Assembly (NCBI RefSeq): GCF_020164745.1
Contig: NZ_JAIUGV010000014.1
Coordinates: forward strand, 1 to 64,000
Direction: 5' to 3'
Origin: Mesorhizobium sp. ES1-4
GTDB taxonomy: Bacteria > Pseudomonadota > Alphaproteobacteria > Rhizobiales > Rhizobiaceae
Length of the DNA: 64,000 nucleotides
Under the pieces are notes generated by a model, which did not search any database, was not told where the DNA came from, and was given only the letters and a program-made list of their open reading frames with translations. Position numbers and translations under genes: made by a program. This document shows positions 1-9,448 of the stretch, one piece after another. Numbering within the stretch: position 1 is the stretch's first letter; each line of letters starts with the position of its first letter.

Positions 1-180
1 GTGTCGCATCTGCCGGTGGTTAACCGCGAAAACCTGCAACTGGTCGGCTATGTCGGCTGGAAGGATCTGATGCGCGTACGCTCGCGCAAGCAAGCCGAGG
101 AGCGGGAGCGTTCGGCATTGCTGGGCTTCGGCGCCCGCCGTAGAAAACAGGATGGCGCTGAACAAGACCGCGTTGGTTGA
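1..180 (+). CDS. C-terminal end of a ClC-type chloride channel (CBS domain), partial
   Basis: The reading frame is open from the first base and ends at a TGA at 178-180. The 59 residues read as the end of a CBS domain (HLPVVN, then LVGYVGWKDLMRVR) followed by a charged tail rich in Arg, Lys and Glu. This arrangement is typical of the C-terminus of ClC-family chloride channel or antiporter proteins in rhizobial-type bacteria, where paired CBS domains regulate the channel from the cytoplasm. The channel part lies outside the window, so the family call is an inference from the tail alone; another CBS-domain membrane protein is possible. Confidence 0.6.
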   Translation: MSHLPVVNRENLQLVGYVGWKDLMRVRSRKQAEERERSALLGFGARRRKQDGAEQDRVG

Positions 181-367
181 ACGCGCACTAGATGCGAGCT
201 TTCTCGAAACGCGGTCGATCTACCTCGCCAGCAATTACGCGGCTCTCAATCGCGATACGGTATTGTGTATGCTTGAGGGACTTTCAAACGGCCGACTGAC
301 CGGATTCCCGCCGACGAATGGAGGACCTTGGAGGCCGAACGAGGAATCCGCCGCACAAGCTGCGATC

Positions 368-613
368 TCATTCAACCAAAATATGCGCCTCCCGGGCAGC
401 TTCGACAAAAACTTCTCTTGCAACATCGGCGGAAACGCCACCGGTTATGTCCTGCCGGCAAGCTCTCAACGCGGACCGATGTTTTTTGACTTCCTGCATC
501 GCGCCAATTGCTCCAAGCAAATCTGTCGCTTGTTGAGCGTTCAAGAGATTGCGAATGTCTCCACCGATGCCGGTGGTGACTGACACCGGCTTGGAAAACC
601 ACGCTTCGTACAT
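368..613 (-). CDS. DUF982 family protein
   Basis: This 81-residue protein has the DUF982 layout: an N-terminal WFSKPVSV strand, a middle helix around LLNAQQATDLLGAI, a basic patch with AL.AC, and a C-terminal helix FVEAAREAHILVE. The family is small, cytoplasmic and almost confined to Rhizobiales, often in several copies per genome; its function is not known. A GAGG ribosome-binding site lies about eight bases before the ATG. It stands alone between the ClC tail and the Rnk-like gene. No regulatory clue is visible. Confidence 0.75.
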   Translation of the reverse strand: MYEAWFSKPVSVTTGIGGDIRNLLNAQQATDLLGAIGAMQEVKKHRSALRACRQDITGGVSADVAREVFVEAAREAHILVE

Positions 614-882
614 GATGGAACCTCAGATAAATCGTACTGAACAAAACGCACGTGTCGATGAACGGTTTCGTAGAACAGCTAGCACCGTTGTGTGAGTAGG
701 TGTGAACGGGATCGCCCCAGACAAATTGCATTGTCTACCAACGTGTCACGCCAATCATCTCGGAATCATACCAAACGGCGATCTCCGCTGCCCTTCCTAA
801 ATGGCGCTAACGACCTTCTCGATGCGCCACGCGGACGTGACACCGATCACGCCCGCGCCCATAGCAATACATCGTCAGCCTG

Positions 883-1440
883 CTAAGCAGCCGACGGTCC
901 GGGATCGTCGAATCCGCTTGAATCGGTCATGAACATCGTCTTGGCTGCCCGTAGGAGAATGTTTCCTGAACCGACGGTTCCCGGAGCGGGCTGGAGCGCT
1001 GCTTGCCCACTTTCCGCCACTTGGCCGAGCTTGGCCTTTTCTCGAAGGGAGGCCTCGGGCTGATAAACCACATTTTCTACCGATATCGTTTCTTCGCTTC
1101 CGTCCGCCCTCGCGAACGTCATCCGCCCGCCTTTGGCCAAGCCTAGAAGAGCGAGTCCGCGTGGATTGGTGATCGACAGAACCGACCCGACTAGGCCGCG
1201 CATCTCGTCATGGGTAACGATGCGCGTTTCTGCCGGAGCATCGTTCACCCTGTAAGTGACCCGGCTGCTAAGTGTCACAACGTTTGCCGGGATATCCTCT
1301 CGGAACGTCACGATGGCGGCCGACAGCTTGCGCTGGAGGATCGGGACCAAAGGATCGTCACGCCCAAGGCGGCGGTCGAGCATGACTTCGAGGATGGTGT
1401 AGTCTTTTGTAGTGAGGCGAAAGATCTGATCGTTGGACAT
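883..1440 (-). CDS. Rnk/GreA-GreB-type C-terminal domain protein
   Basis: The 185-residue product carries a GreA/GreB C-terminal (FKBP-like) fold of the kind found in Rnk, the regulator of nucleoside diphosphate kinase. After a short N-terminal part (MSNDQIFRLT) come VVTLSSRVTYRVND, then TRIVTHDE, SVLSITNPRGLALLGL and a C-terminal strand TISVENVVYQPEA. Such proteins bind RNA polymerase near the secondary channel. I place the start at 1440, not at 1527, because a GGAG lies eight bases before this ATG and homology starts here. The tail of about 45 residues after the domain is unusual and looks disordered. Confidence 0.7.
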   Translation of the reverse strand: MSNDQIFRLTTKDYTILEVMLDRRLGRDDPLVPILQRKLSAAIVTFREDIPANVVTLSSRVTYRVNDAPAETRIVTHDEMRGLVGSVLSITNPRGLALLGLAKGGRMTFARADGSEETISVENVVYQPEASLREKAKLGQVAESGQAALQPAPGTVGSGNILLRAAKTMFMTDSSGFDDPGPSAA

Positions 1441-2109
1441 GGCATATCTCCATGTCGGCCGCTGGGGCCGACGAAAAAGCGTTCTCCGTTCTGTGATTTG
1501 TTCACGAGCTGCCCCTGATCCATGCACCGCGAGCGGCCACGGGAGGGGCTACTCTCCCGCGATCGGGCTGCCCGCCTGGTTCAGCCGATTGAAGAGAGTT
1601 GGAAGTGTTATGTCGACTTTGCCGACTGAGCTTCGTCTGCCGTCGCCGCTTTGCGTTGGCCGCTGGCTTCGCCGACGCTGTTCTACTTGGCTTTCATCAC
1701 CACCAACGGGGGGCTGCGTCCATCGACGTGTTGCTTGAGCCGCAGGGAAGCGGGAATGGGAGGCAGCGCTAATGACGAGCCTTGGCTTGCTCTTGGATTC
1801 AATTATTTTGGCCATTTCAGACTCGCTAAAAGCCGGGCCGTGCGTCCCTCTGGAGCAGGCACTCAGGTCGATGCCGGAATCTCGCGGCAGTTAATCTCGG
1901 CAGGCTAAGCCGACCGGAATTTGTCGCCCCTCGACTCAAAGAAAAGCCGAGCCGGGGGTTAGGATCCCACGATGGGACAATCCCGGAAGTAAAGGAGCAA
2001 TTTCACGGCGGCATTCATGGTTGCATCTTTCCCGAGCTTCTCACGGAAGTCAAGAATCCATAGAAAAATAAAAGACATCGCCCTGTTTGAGAGCGAACTT
2101 AACAAGTTT

Positions 2110-2144
2110 CCATATAGGGCGGATTCGAAGGGCGCCCTATATGG
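2110..2144. repeat. Perfect 12-bp inverted repeat, 11-nt spacer
   Basis: CCATATAGGGCG at 2110-2121 is repeated in inverse at 2133-2144. It has no T-tract and lies hundreds of bases from any gene, so it is not an obvious terminator. It could be an operator, a recombination site or a mobile-element end. Function unknown. Confidence 0.5.
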
Positions 2145-2346
2145 ATCACAAAATTAAAGTTATTTCTTTCCTACACGTTGCCAGGCTCTGATAGATTGTT
2201 GAGAAATCGCTGATATCTCCGCTGGCTTTTCTCTTATCTTCTTCGGTTTGCGTATTTCTCGATTACCTTTTTTCTTTTCTGCCTTTAAGCCAAGGTCACA
2301 TCAACCTCCCGGTCTGGCGCGGGAACAAGCCGTGTGACATTCGCAA

Positions 2347-2485
2347 TCAGATTCCGTCTGAACGTGTTGCGGTCAGCGAAACCAGTTGGGTTGTTGAAAG
2401 GAAGAACTCCCTGGCCCACTTGTCGCTTCGGCGACAATCCGGACCAGGGCTAATGGCCTACGAGAAGGCCCAACCGAAAAGTCGG
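2347..2485 (+). ncRNA. Candidate structured RNA (several nested hairpins)
   Basis: Several helices can be drawn on the plus strand. TCAGA/TCTGA pairs at 2347-2361. A closing stem GTTGGG/CCCAAC (2385-2390 with 2469-2474) encloses CCCTGG/CCAGGG (2409-2414 with 2444-2449), which in turn encloses TGTCGC-TTCG-GCGACA (2421-2436). A side hairpin GGCCT/AGGCC lies at 2455-2470, and CCGA/TCGG at 2474-2485 competes with the closing stem. The cUUCGg tetraloop forms only in plus-strand RNA, which suggests the strand. I do not recognise a known RNA family, and no promoter is obvious. Confidence 0.35.
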
Positions 2486-2985
2486 CACATAGGGGAGCGA
2501 ACTTTGCATGCCTCCATCTTGGTCATGGAATGATCAAAGTCAAATGCGGTTGTGCAAAGAACGCTTTTTGTCGCAGGGCAGTTTCTACCCTTGCTTTGGT
2601 CGCCTCAATGTCTAGATTCAATGGCATGTGCATGAAAACATTCATCATGATTTCGAGGCTCGCCGGGGATGCATATGCTTTCTCCCGGGGCAGCTTGATG
2701 ATGAACTGACAGCCGCACAGTACTCCGCTCCGGGAACACTCACCAAAATCATCGCGGTGCAGTTCTATTTGCGTATCGCTTGGCGAGCGCCCCTCGGAGC
2801 CCATCATGTTCACCCCGTTTTTGGCCGTAATGTGCCAGACCTGTCAACGCGACCTGCCGAAGGCCGCACGGCCCTGTCCATGGTGTGCCAGCCGGGGCCT
2901 TCTTCAATATAGCTGCCACACGCGCCCTCAGAAGGGTTTTCGACGGCGCCGATGCGTCGCTCTCGTAAAGACCGGGTTGTAGATC

Positions 2986-3546
2986 GTGTCAGCGATTGAA
3001 AAAGCTGCCATCCATGGAAAGCTAGGGTCGTTCCAAGGGTCACGCATTCGCCGTCAGTATGGTGCCATCGCATGGCGTTGGTCCAGGAGTGGTGAGCTCA
3101 AGGTTCTCCTGATCACCTCGCGAGAGAGAGGTCGATGGATCGTCCCGAAAGGCTGGCCCATCAGAGGCCAGACCCCGGCAAAGGTCGCCGCACTGGAGGC
3201 ATTCGAAGAAGGAGGAGTATTCGGAGATCCTCGTTCGGAACCGATCGGGGCCTACGACTACCTGAAAATCCTTCGCGACGGTTCGACAGTCTTATGCCGT
3301 GTTGTTCTGTTCGGCATCGAAGTCCGGGGCACACTCGTCAACTGGCCCGAGCAGTCTCAACGCAAGCGGAGTTGGTTTACCGTTTCCGAGGCGGGACGGA
3401 CAGTTTCGGACTCCCAACTCGCACGAGTTCTAAGATCTTTGGAGGCGAACTGCGCTGTTTGCGTCGACGATTGCAAATGCGGACGTCCCCCTTTGGTCGG
3501 CGCGACCCGCGAAAAAGAAGACGGTCCCCGCAGATCTAAGCCTTGA
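2986..3546 (+). CDS. Nudix hydrolase
   Basis: This 186-residue protein has an N-terminal strand QYGAIAWRW, the sequence RWIVPKGWPIRGQTP and a Nudix helix AALEAFEEGGV, matching the rhizobial short Nudix proteins related to diphosphoinositol polyphosphate and nucleotide phosphohydrolases. The first Glu of the textbook Nudix box is not present at its usual place, but the EAFEEGG core that carries the metal-binding residues is. The start is a GTG with only a weak ribosome-binding site. The Cys-containing C-terminal tail (VCVDDCKCGRPP) is unusual. Substrate unknown. Confidence 0.8.
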   Translation: MSAIEKAAIHGKLGSFQGSRIRRQYGAIAWRWSRSGELKVLLITSRERGRWIVPKGWPIRGQTPAKVAALEAFEEGGVFGDPRSEPIGAYDYLKILRDGSTVLCRVVLFGIEVRGTLVNWPEQSQRKRSWFTVSEAGRTVSDSQLARVLRSLEANCAVCVDDCKCGRPPLVGATREKEDGPRRSKP

Positions 3547-3570
3547 ATCCTTTCCAGTCACGTCTCCCTC

Positions 3571-5037
3571 GTGACGCCAACCATCATGGACAAGCATATG
3601 AAAATCGAATCCTGGCCTGTGCACGCACGAATTTCCGGTCCCATCGTAATGATTGGCTTCGGCTCTATCGGCAAAGGAATGCTGTCATTGATCGAGCGCC
3701 ATTTTGAGTTTGAACGGGCCCGCCTTGTGGTTGTCGATCCCGACGACACTGACCGACACCTCCTCGATGAGAGAGGGATTAGATTTGTCCATGCGGCCGT
3801 CACACCAGATGGCTACCGCGAGCTTCTCACACCTCTGCTGACGGCCGGTGGTGGCCAAGGATTCTGCGTCAACGTCTCGGTCGATATATCGTCGCGTGAC
3901 ATCATGGAGCTCTGCAGAGAGATCGGTGCGCTTTATATCGACACCGTCGCTGAACCTTGGGCAGGCTTCTACTTCGACAACAGCGTCGGGCCCGAAGCCC
4001 GCACCAACTACGCGCTGCGCGAAGTCATCCTCGAAGCACAACGCCGGAACCCGGGTGGCACGACTGCCGTGTCGTGCTGCGGGGCCAATCCCGGAATGGT
4101 CTCGTGGCTTGCGAAGCAAGCGCTGCTCACCCTCGCAAGCGATATCGGAATAGAACATGAAGAGCCGAAATCGCGAGAGCAATGGGCGATCTTGATGCAT
4201 CGCGTCGGGGTCAAGGGCATGCATATTGCCGAGCGGGACACACAGCGCTCCCTGTCGCCAAAGCCTGTCGGCGTGTTCGTCAACACCTGGTCCGTCGAAG
4301 GCTTCGTATCCGAGGGCCTGCAACCCGCCGAACTTGGGTGGGGCACTCATGAAAGATGGATGCCAGTCAACGGCCGCACCCACGACAACGGCTCACAGGC
4401 CGCGATCTATTTGCTTCAGCCTGGCGCCAACACGCGTGTCCGCTCGTGGACGCCTACAGCACAGGCGCAGCACGCCTTCCTGGTCACCCACAACGAGTCC
4501 ATTACCATTGCCGACTACTTTACCGTTCACGATGATGACGGAAAGGTCGCCTATCGGCCGACCTGCCACTACGCCTATCATCCTTGCGATGACGCGGTGC
4601 TGTCGCTGCACGAAATGTTCGGCAAGGCCGGTAAGGCTCAGGACAAGTTCCACATCCTTGGCGAGAGCGAGATCGTCGACGGCATAGATGAACTTGGCGT
4701 GCTTCTTTACGGGCATTCAAGAAACGCGTTTTGGTACGGTTCGCAGCTCTCGATTGAAGAGACACGCCAGCTTGTGCCCCATCACAATGCTACTGGGCTT
4801 CAGGTCACGTCGGCAGTGCTCGCAGGCATGGTCTGGGCGCTTGAAAACCCCGAGGCTGGCATCGTGGAGGTTGAAGACCTGGACTTCCGGCGTTGTCTGG
4901 AGATCCAGAAGCCCTATCTTGGCTCACTCGTGAGTGTCTATACGGACTGGACGCCTCTGGATGGCCGGCCTGGGCTCTTCCCGGAAGAGATCGACACATC
5001 GGATCCATGGCAGTTCCGGAATGTGCTGGTTTCCTGA
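3571..5037 (+). CDS. hss: Homospermidine synthase
   Basis: The product makes sym-homospermidine from putrescine (NAD-dependent), a major polyamine of rhizobia. It is 488 residues from the first in-frame start, close to the usual ~480. The N-terminal Rossmann motif GPIVMIGFGSIGKG binds NAD, and the conserved blocks VDISSRDIMELCREIGALYIDT, CCGANPGMVSWLAKQAL and HYAYHPCDDAVLSLHE are all present. Internal ATGs at 3586 and 3598 are alternative starts. It stands alone; the Nudix gene 25 bp upstream reads the same way but no coupling is visible. Confidence 0.93.
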   Translation: MTPTIMDKHMKIESWPVHARISGPIVMIGFGSIGKGMLSLIERHFEFERARLVVVDPDDTDRHLLDERGIRFVHAAVTPDGYRELLTPLLTAGGGQGFCVNVSVDISSRDIMELCREIGALYIDTVAEPWAGFYFDNSVGPEARTNYALREVILEAQRRNPGGTTAVSCCGANPGMVSWLAKQALLTLASDIGIEHEEPKSREQWAILMHRVGVKGMHIAERDTQRSLSPKPVGVFVNTWSVEGFVSEGLQPAELGWGTHERWMPVNGRTHDNGSQAAIYLLQPGANTRVRSWTPTAQAQHAFLVTHNESITIADYFTVHDDDGKVAYRPTCHYAYHPCDDAVLSLHEMFGKAGKAQDKFHILGESEIVDGIDELGVLLYGHSRNAFWYGSQLSIEETRQLVPHHNATGLQVTSAVLAGMVWALENPEAGIVEVEDLDFRRCLEIQKPYLGSLVSVYTDWTPLDGRPGLFPEEIDTSDPWQFRNVLVS

Positions 5038-5504
5038 CTGGCGCTAGGCAGCGCGCACGGGGTTTCTGCTGCAGCAAAGCTGACGATCTGGTTCTGTTGC
5101 GGCGCGGAAGCAATTCGTGCGGACGGACGATTCCGTGCGAACGGCGTCGTCCTACTCGAAAATGCCAAGATGGCAATAGGGAAATTGACCCATGGATATC
5201 ACCACACGACTATAGTCGCGATCGGGCGCGGCGCGCTTCTGATCGGCGCGTTTCATCCTCATTTAGCCGATTTACGGCCCTTCAGATCACAGCCACTTCG
5301 GTTCATCCAAATGGGGTCCACGAGGCTAGCCTGCGAGCAAAATGATTGACCTGTTCCACCCCAGAGGCTGCTGAAATTCGTCTTGTGCCACCAGAGGCTA
5401 GCCCGTCCGCATCAAAACTCGGCGCCGTTCATGCCGCCAGGGGCGTTCATTCCGCAGCATAAGCCCTTCCACAAGCACCGAAGTCGAACGCTGGAAATGC
5501 TTGG
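5038..5504. other. Intergenic stretch without a recognised gene
   Basis: Overlapping short frames on both strands show no motif or good ribosome-binding site. A small hairpin TGCCA-AGA-TGGCA lies at 5163-5175. I see no convincing promoter or terminator. Confidence 0.4.
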
Positions 5505-6773
5505 ATGCCGGGCAACGAATTTGTACCGGAGCCCCCGACTATGCAATCATTCGGGGAAAGAACATCCAAAGCAAGCGCGGGGGCGACAATGGAGTGGGTG
5601 CTTGCGGGCGCGATCTTGGCCGCCTGGTTCGTTTTCCGCGCCGTCAAGAACAAGGAACGGAGCGTTCACGCACTCCAGTTGCGCGAGTTCGCTACAACGC
5701 CTAGCAGCGTGGACAAAGATTTATCTGAGACCCGGGCCAGGGAGGCGTGGATTGATCCTCGGATAAACCCCGATCCAAGGTTCACTGACGGATCGGACCA
5801 ACGGGACCGGGGTTTGCTAGCCCTGCCACCGCCAAGTCGCGACAGGCTTTCCGCGATCAGGAATCATGCCCGATGGATTCCGCCCGGTGAGAGTGTTCGG
5901 GTGGGTGGAATTTCCATCGACGCGGGCATGTTTTATCTCGGCGGAGCCTTCACCGGATCGATCTCGGACCGCGAGAACAATTGCCTCGTGGACCCATCAT
6001 GCGCGATCGCCCCATCGGGCAGCGATCAGTCAGGCAGCCTCCTGCCTTATTGGCCGTCATATTCGAACATTCCTCCCGTTGCCAGGCGGACCTATCTCGA
6101 CTGGCTTCCGAGCGGAAGGAAGGATCCGAGGATCGGCATTGGATATGTCTTCCTGTCTTTCTACGGCCTTGAACGCCGTATGCTCGTGGATGCAGTCAAA
6201 GACGAGACGCCTGCTTTGATAGCGGAGGTCAGGCGCCTCCTTGCACTCCACGGCGAAAATCACTCGTTTAGGAACTACGCGTCGAAATTTCTTGACGTTG
6301 CGGACCTCGTCAAAGGTCCGGAAATCTCTCGCCCGGTACTCTCGCCCGAGCTCCGGAACGGATATGAAATGCCGTTGTCCGTCAGGCTCCATCTTGGGCG
6401 CAAACTCGCCTCAGCGACTTCTTTCGACGGCACGGACGCACTCCTCTGGGTTCTCTCGCTTCCGGACACTTATCTCCGAACGCCTGCAACGAGATGTTTC
6501 GATGAACTTGCCGAGCTTTGGCAAATGCGGTTCGCATCTCGCTACCCACTAGGACTCAAGGTCAATCCGCCGAAAACCAAGCTCAAGATCGAATATCATG
6601 CGGCGAGCGGCGGCTTCGAATGCAGCCTTGACCTGTCCGACAGCGAGACCGGGCCGCTTCCCGACATCGCCGCGGTTTCCGCGCCCCTCGATGGCTTGCG
6701 GGACCTCCTCAATGCACGCACCGACGAACTCGCCTCGTACAGCCGTCTGCTGGGGTGTCAAACGGCCCTTTAA
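5505..6773 (+). pseudogene. TerB N-terminal domain membrane-anchored protein, truncated
   Basis: The protein has one membrane segment near its start (EWVLAGAILAAWFVF), a charged linker, and a TerB-N domain (WIPPGESVRVGGISIDAGMFYLGG, then RRTYLDWLPSGRKDP, IGYVFLSFYGLERRML). TerB-N proteins normally continue with TerB-like and TerB-C domains to roughly 800-900 residues and have been linked to tellurite resistance and phage or stress defence. Here the frame stops after 422 residues at SRLLGCQTAL, and the IS110 transposase lies 230 bp further on. I read this as a gene truncated by mobile-element activity. The ATG at 5589, directly before the membrane segment, may be the true start. Confidence 0.7.
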
Positions 6774-7002
6774 TTGCGGGTAGTTGTCAATCCGGATCGC
6801 ATTGCCATCGCCGGGGTCATGGTCCTTTCCGAGGTCGAATGCCTCATGATGATGTTCGGGTCGGGCGCCTCAACGTTTCCAACGAGATGCAGATGAACTG
6901 CTGTCAGCCGTTTGACCGAGGTCGCCGCAACCACCGTCCCGGCAGGGACATCACGAGTTCGGAGATGATAGCAGCCCGAGAACTCGTTTGGGATGGAGTC
7001 GA

Positions 7003-8031
7003 CTAAGCCATCTTTTCGTTACCCCACTCAAAGCTGGTGCCGTCAACCCAAATGCAATGAAGGAGAACCGCGATCTTCCGTGCGACCGCCACCTTTGCCT
7101 TCTTCAAGCCGATCCGTCTCGACAGGCGCATCCCCCAGGCTTTCAGCGTGGACCATTTCTTCGTCCGGTGCAGGAGCACGCTGGCGGCCTCGTACAGATA
7201 GGTTCGCAGCAGTCGATCTCCCCAACGTGAGACGCGGCCATTGATATCCGTTTCACCTGACTGCTTTCGTCGCGGCGTCAGGCCGAGATAGGCACCTACG
7301 TTGGCGGCCGAGCGAAAGCGCGAGGGGTCGTCGATCGTGTGGCGGAACGTAAGCGCGGTCACCACGCCGATGCCGGGGACCGTCATCAGCCGGCGTGTGG
7401 TTTCGTCTTCACGAGCGAGATGCCGGACCTGCCGATCGAGCTTCTCCTGTTCACAGCAGACCTGCTCATGGACAGACAGAAGCGCCTGAACCAAAGGGCG
7501 AAGCGGATGGCCGTCAGCAACCAGTTCCCAAACTTTTCGCCGGAACTGTGACCCAATCGATCGACTGAACTGCAGCCCATATTCCTTCAGCATGGACCGT
7601 GTCTGGTTTTCGGGGTCGCGACGGATCTCGACAAGTCTTGACCGTGCGACGAGCACGGATCGGGTGACCTGACTTTCTGCGCTCTTGACCTTCACTTCCC
7701 GATACCAGCCGACGCGAACCAGTTCGGCCAGGCCGCGGGCATCGTTCTCATCGCTCTTGTTCATTCGGACTGAAAGCGCTGCCTTTGCATGCCGAGCATC
7801 AAGGCAGACGACCGGCAACCCGACCCTTTTCAGCTCGTGCCAGAGCCAGCTGGACATGGCACCAGTCTCAAATCCGATGCGCTCGGCGTGAGGCGCACGT
7901 TTATGCAGAAGCTCCGTCAAGGCTCCTGGATCGGACTTCGCCTTTCCCTGGAACACCGTCTTTCCAGTATCGTCGACCACGCAGACGCTCGTCTCTCTCT
8001 GCGACACATCCAGTCCGACATATTGCTTCAC
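7003..8031 (-). CDS. IS110 family transposase
   Basis: This 342-residue protein has the IS110 layout: an N-terminal RuvC-like DEDD domain (YVGLDVSQRETSV; RIGFETGAMSSWLW; CLDARHAKAALSVRMNKSDENDARG) and a C-terminal transposase_20 domain with the serine region (LMTVPGIGVVTALTFR, then GAYLGLTPRRKQSGE). It is full length and shows no frameshift, so it may be active. IS110 elements lack terminal inverted repeats, so the element ends cannot be fixed from one copy. Confidence 0.95.
   Translation of the reverse strand: MKQYVGLDVSQRETSVCVVDDTGKTVFQGKAKSDPGALTELLHKRAPHAERIGFETGAMSSWLWHELKRVGLPVVCLDARHAKAALSVRMNKSDENDARGLAELVRVGWYREVKVKSAESQVTRSVLVARSRLVEIRRDPENQTRSMLKEYGLQFSRSIGSQFRRKVWELVADGHPLRPLVQALLSVHEQVCCEQEKLDRQVRHLAREDETTRRLMTVPGIGVVTALTFRHTIDDPSRFRSAANVGAYLGLTPRRKQSGETDINGRVSRWGDRLLRTYLYEAASVLLHRTKKWSTLKAWGMRLSRRIGLKKAKVAVARKIAVLLHCIWVDGTSFEWGNEKMA
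7003..8031 (-). mobile_element. IS110-family insertion sequence (coding part; ends not defined)
   Basis: The element must extend somewhat beyond the transposase on both sides. The 230 bases between the truncated TerB-N gene and the transposase, and the ~290 bases upstream of its start, hold no other gene and probably include the element ends. IS110 members use an RNA-guided target choice encoded next to the transposase gene, so part of this non-coding flank may encode that bridge RNA (inference from family knowledge). Confidence 0.6.
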
Positions 8032-8320
8032 TGCGGCCTCCTTGATCTCAATGGTCGGCGGCTTTTGCCGTCTGCCAAGTCTTCGTTCAAAGGAGCGACG
8101 GCAGCAATTACGTCATCGTTTCCAAAACTTGCACGCCGGTTCACATGCACGGGTAAGCGATCAACTGGATACCGTTCCAGATGATTGCTGAGAACGTCCC
8201 CCGCATTCAGGGCATGAAGCTGAAGCATTGGGATGGCAGCTCTCCATCGCCATCCCAATGTCGACAAGGCCGCTGAACTGATTGTGGCAGCTTGCCTGGT
8301 TCGCTGCTGAGCGGCGCACA

Positions 8321-8590
8321 TCAGCAAAGTGACTCGCATGGTATGCCGTCGCTGTCGCGATCGAGCTTGCCGCCCCAGGAACAATTGTCCAGATACCACC
8401 GGGCCTCATCACAGGAGCTGATTTGCCAACACGTCAGCCGCCGATCGCAAGACCAGCTCTGCGCTATTCGCGACGAACTTCCTCTGATTGAAGTCACGCC
8501 CAACAACCGACTGTTTTCCCTGGGAGACGGTGAGCTGTTTCCGGACAAGAGGCTTATAGCCACGATGAACCAAATTGCTAATTGCTTCAT
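8321..8590 (-). CDS. Secreted Excalibur-domain protein
   Basis: The C-terminus is a clear Excalibur calcium-binding domain: CWQISSCDEARWYLDNC followed by LDRDSDGIPCESLC, with the DxDxDG calcium loop and paired cysteines. The N-terminus from the ATG at 8590 (MKQLAIWFIVAISLLSG) is a signal peptide, so the 89-residue protein should be exported. A longer frame starting at 8653 would bury that signal and is less likely. Family members occur alone or fused to thermonuclease domains; the role of single-domain forms is unknown. Confidence 0.8.
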   Translation of the reverse strand: MKQLAIWFIVAISLLSGNSSPSPRENSRLLGVTSIRGSSSRIAQSWSCDRRLTCWQISSCDEARWYLDNCSWGGKLDRDSDGIPCESLC

Positions 8591-8686
8591 TGTTCCCCTC
8601 GTGGAATTCGGTAGCAATTTGACCGCCGCCAACCGGCAGAGCGGTTCATGCATTCGTCGAGTGCCCCAAATCGTGCTGCGCAGAAT

Positions 8687-8962
8687 TCAGGTTCGCTTCC
8701 AACGAAACTTCCGTGCCGCCATGATCAGTTCTTGGCTGATGATCTGGCCACCTGGGCCGACAATCATCGTCAACTCCCGATCATGATAAAGCAAGGATAG
8801 GCGGTATCTGCCCTCGTCCTCGCCAATCCCACGCTCAACCCGCCCTTTGATGTTACCAAGCTGCATCTGCCGCATGAAATACTCGACAGCGAACTTCATC
8901 GCTCGAGCGGCCACCGCAGCATCGATCTCAGGCGCGCCATCCGCCCATCTAACCGAAGTCAT
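8687..8962 (-). CDS. DUF6522-like protein
   Basis: The 91-residue sequence has the pattern of a small rhizobial family I know as DUF6522: a helix with VEYFMRQMQLGNI, then RVERGIGEDEGRYRLSLLYHDRELTMIV and a closing GQIISQ. In this family an Arg-Cys/Val-Glu-Arg-Gly motif precedes a two-stranded segment. The function is unknown; members are often found near denitrification or cytochrome genes. It ends close to the window's first anaerobic operator but transcribes away from it. Confidence 0.6.
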   Translation of the reverse strand: MTSVRWADGAPEIDAAVAARAMKFAVEYFMRQMQLGNIKGRVERGIGEDEGRYRLSLLYHDRELTMIVGPGGQIISQELIMAARKFRWKRT

Positions 8963-9368
8963 CCAACCCCCCGGAAGAAATCCCGGCCAGACCTTTGTCC
9001 CGCAAGTTGTTGCAAGCTTTCTGACTCGAGCAGCTGATCACCATTCGACCCCGTCGGTAAGGGAGACTTCGGTCATGACAGTTCTGCATCTGTCAGGATC
9101 GCAACGGATATCTGAACAACGCGTTCCACGACTAACTCTAGCTTACTGCTGCAATCGGATCGTTCTTTGCTGTGTCGCAAGTAAGATCCATCCCAGGCAT
9201 CGGAGCCGGTAGAGCGGGTGCACCGGACAGACGACCGGGGTTAAGCTGGTCCGGACCGTCAAGACGCTGAAAGGCGTCGAATCCCTTGTGGCGCGATAAA
9301 TCTGCGCTGATCCAGTAAAAAGGGATGTCCCTCCCGCCGCACTAAGCACCGAACCTATCTTGGTTCAA
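8963..9368. other. Non-coding stretch before the anaerobic gene block
   Basis: I see no gene. Short minus-strand frames (for example 9143-9349) have no motif. The stretch marks the boundary between the accessory flank and the denitrification island. Confidence 0.35.
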
Positions 9369-9384
9369 TTTGCGCGAGCGCAAA
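9369..9384. promoter_or_regulatory. NnrR/FNR-type operator
   Basis: TTTGCGCGAGCGCAAA is a near-perfect dyad of the TTG-N8-CAA class. Its centre is about 72 bp before the start of the small membrane protein gene, as expected for an activator bound about 41 bp before a transcription start. Confidence 0.7.
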
Positions 9385-9448
9385 GAACAGACGCTTCATG
9401 TGGTGCACCTTCTCTCCCCATCGACGACGATCGAGATTGGAGACTGAC

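Larger units (their letters stand above)
1441..2985. other. 1.5 kb gene-poor stretch
   Basis: No convincing gene is visible. A minus-strand frame at 1549-1815 begins with KPRLVISAASHSR, faintly like the start of Rnk/GreA proteins, then loses any resemblance; it may be a decayed paralogue of the neighbouring gene. A 96-residue minus-strand frame at 2523-2813 has no recognisable motif. The stretch is locally AT-rich around 2040-2280 and contains a perfect 12-bp inverted repeat (2110-2144) and a run of stable hairpins (2347-2485), listed separately. Confidence 0.4.

Noticed and set aside
1549..1815. 88-codon minus-strand frame starting with KPRLVISAASHSR
   Set aside because: Only the first ~15 residues recall Rnk/GreA proteins; the rest is low-complexity Arg/Gln. 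Not enough to call even a pseudogene.
2523..2813. 96-codon minus-strand frame
   Set aside because: No motif, no clear ribosome-binding site, overlapping plus-strand frame of equal quality.
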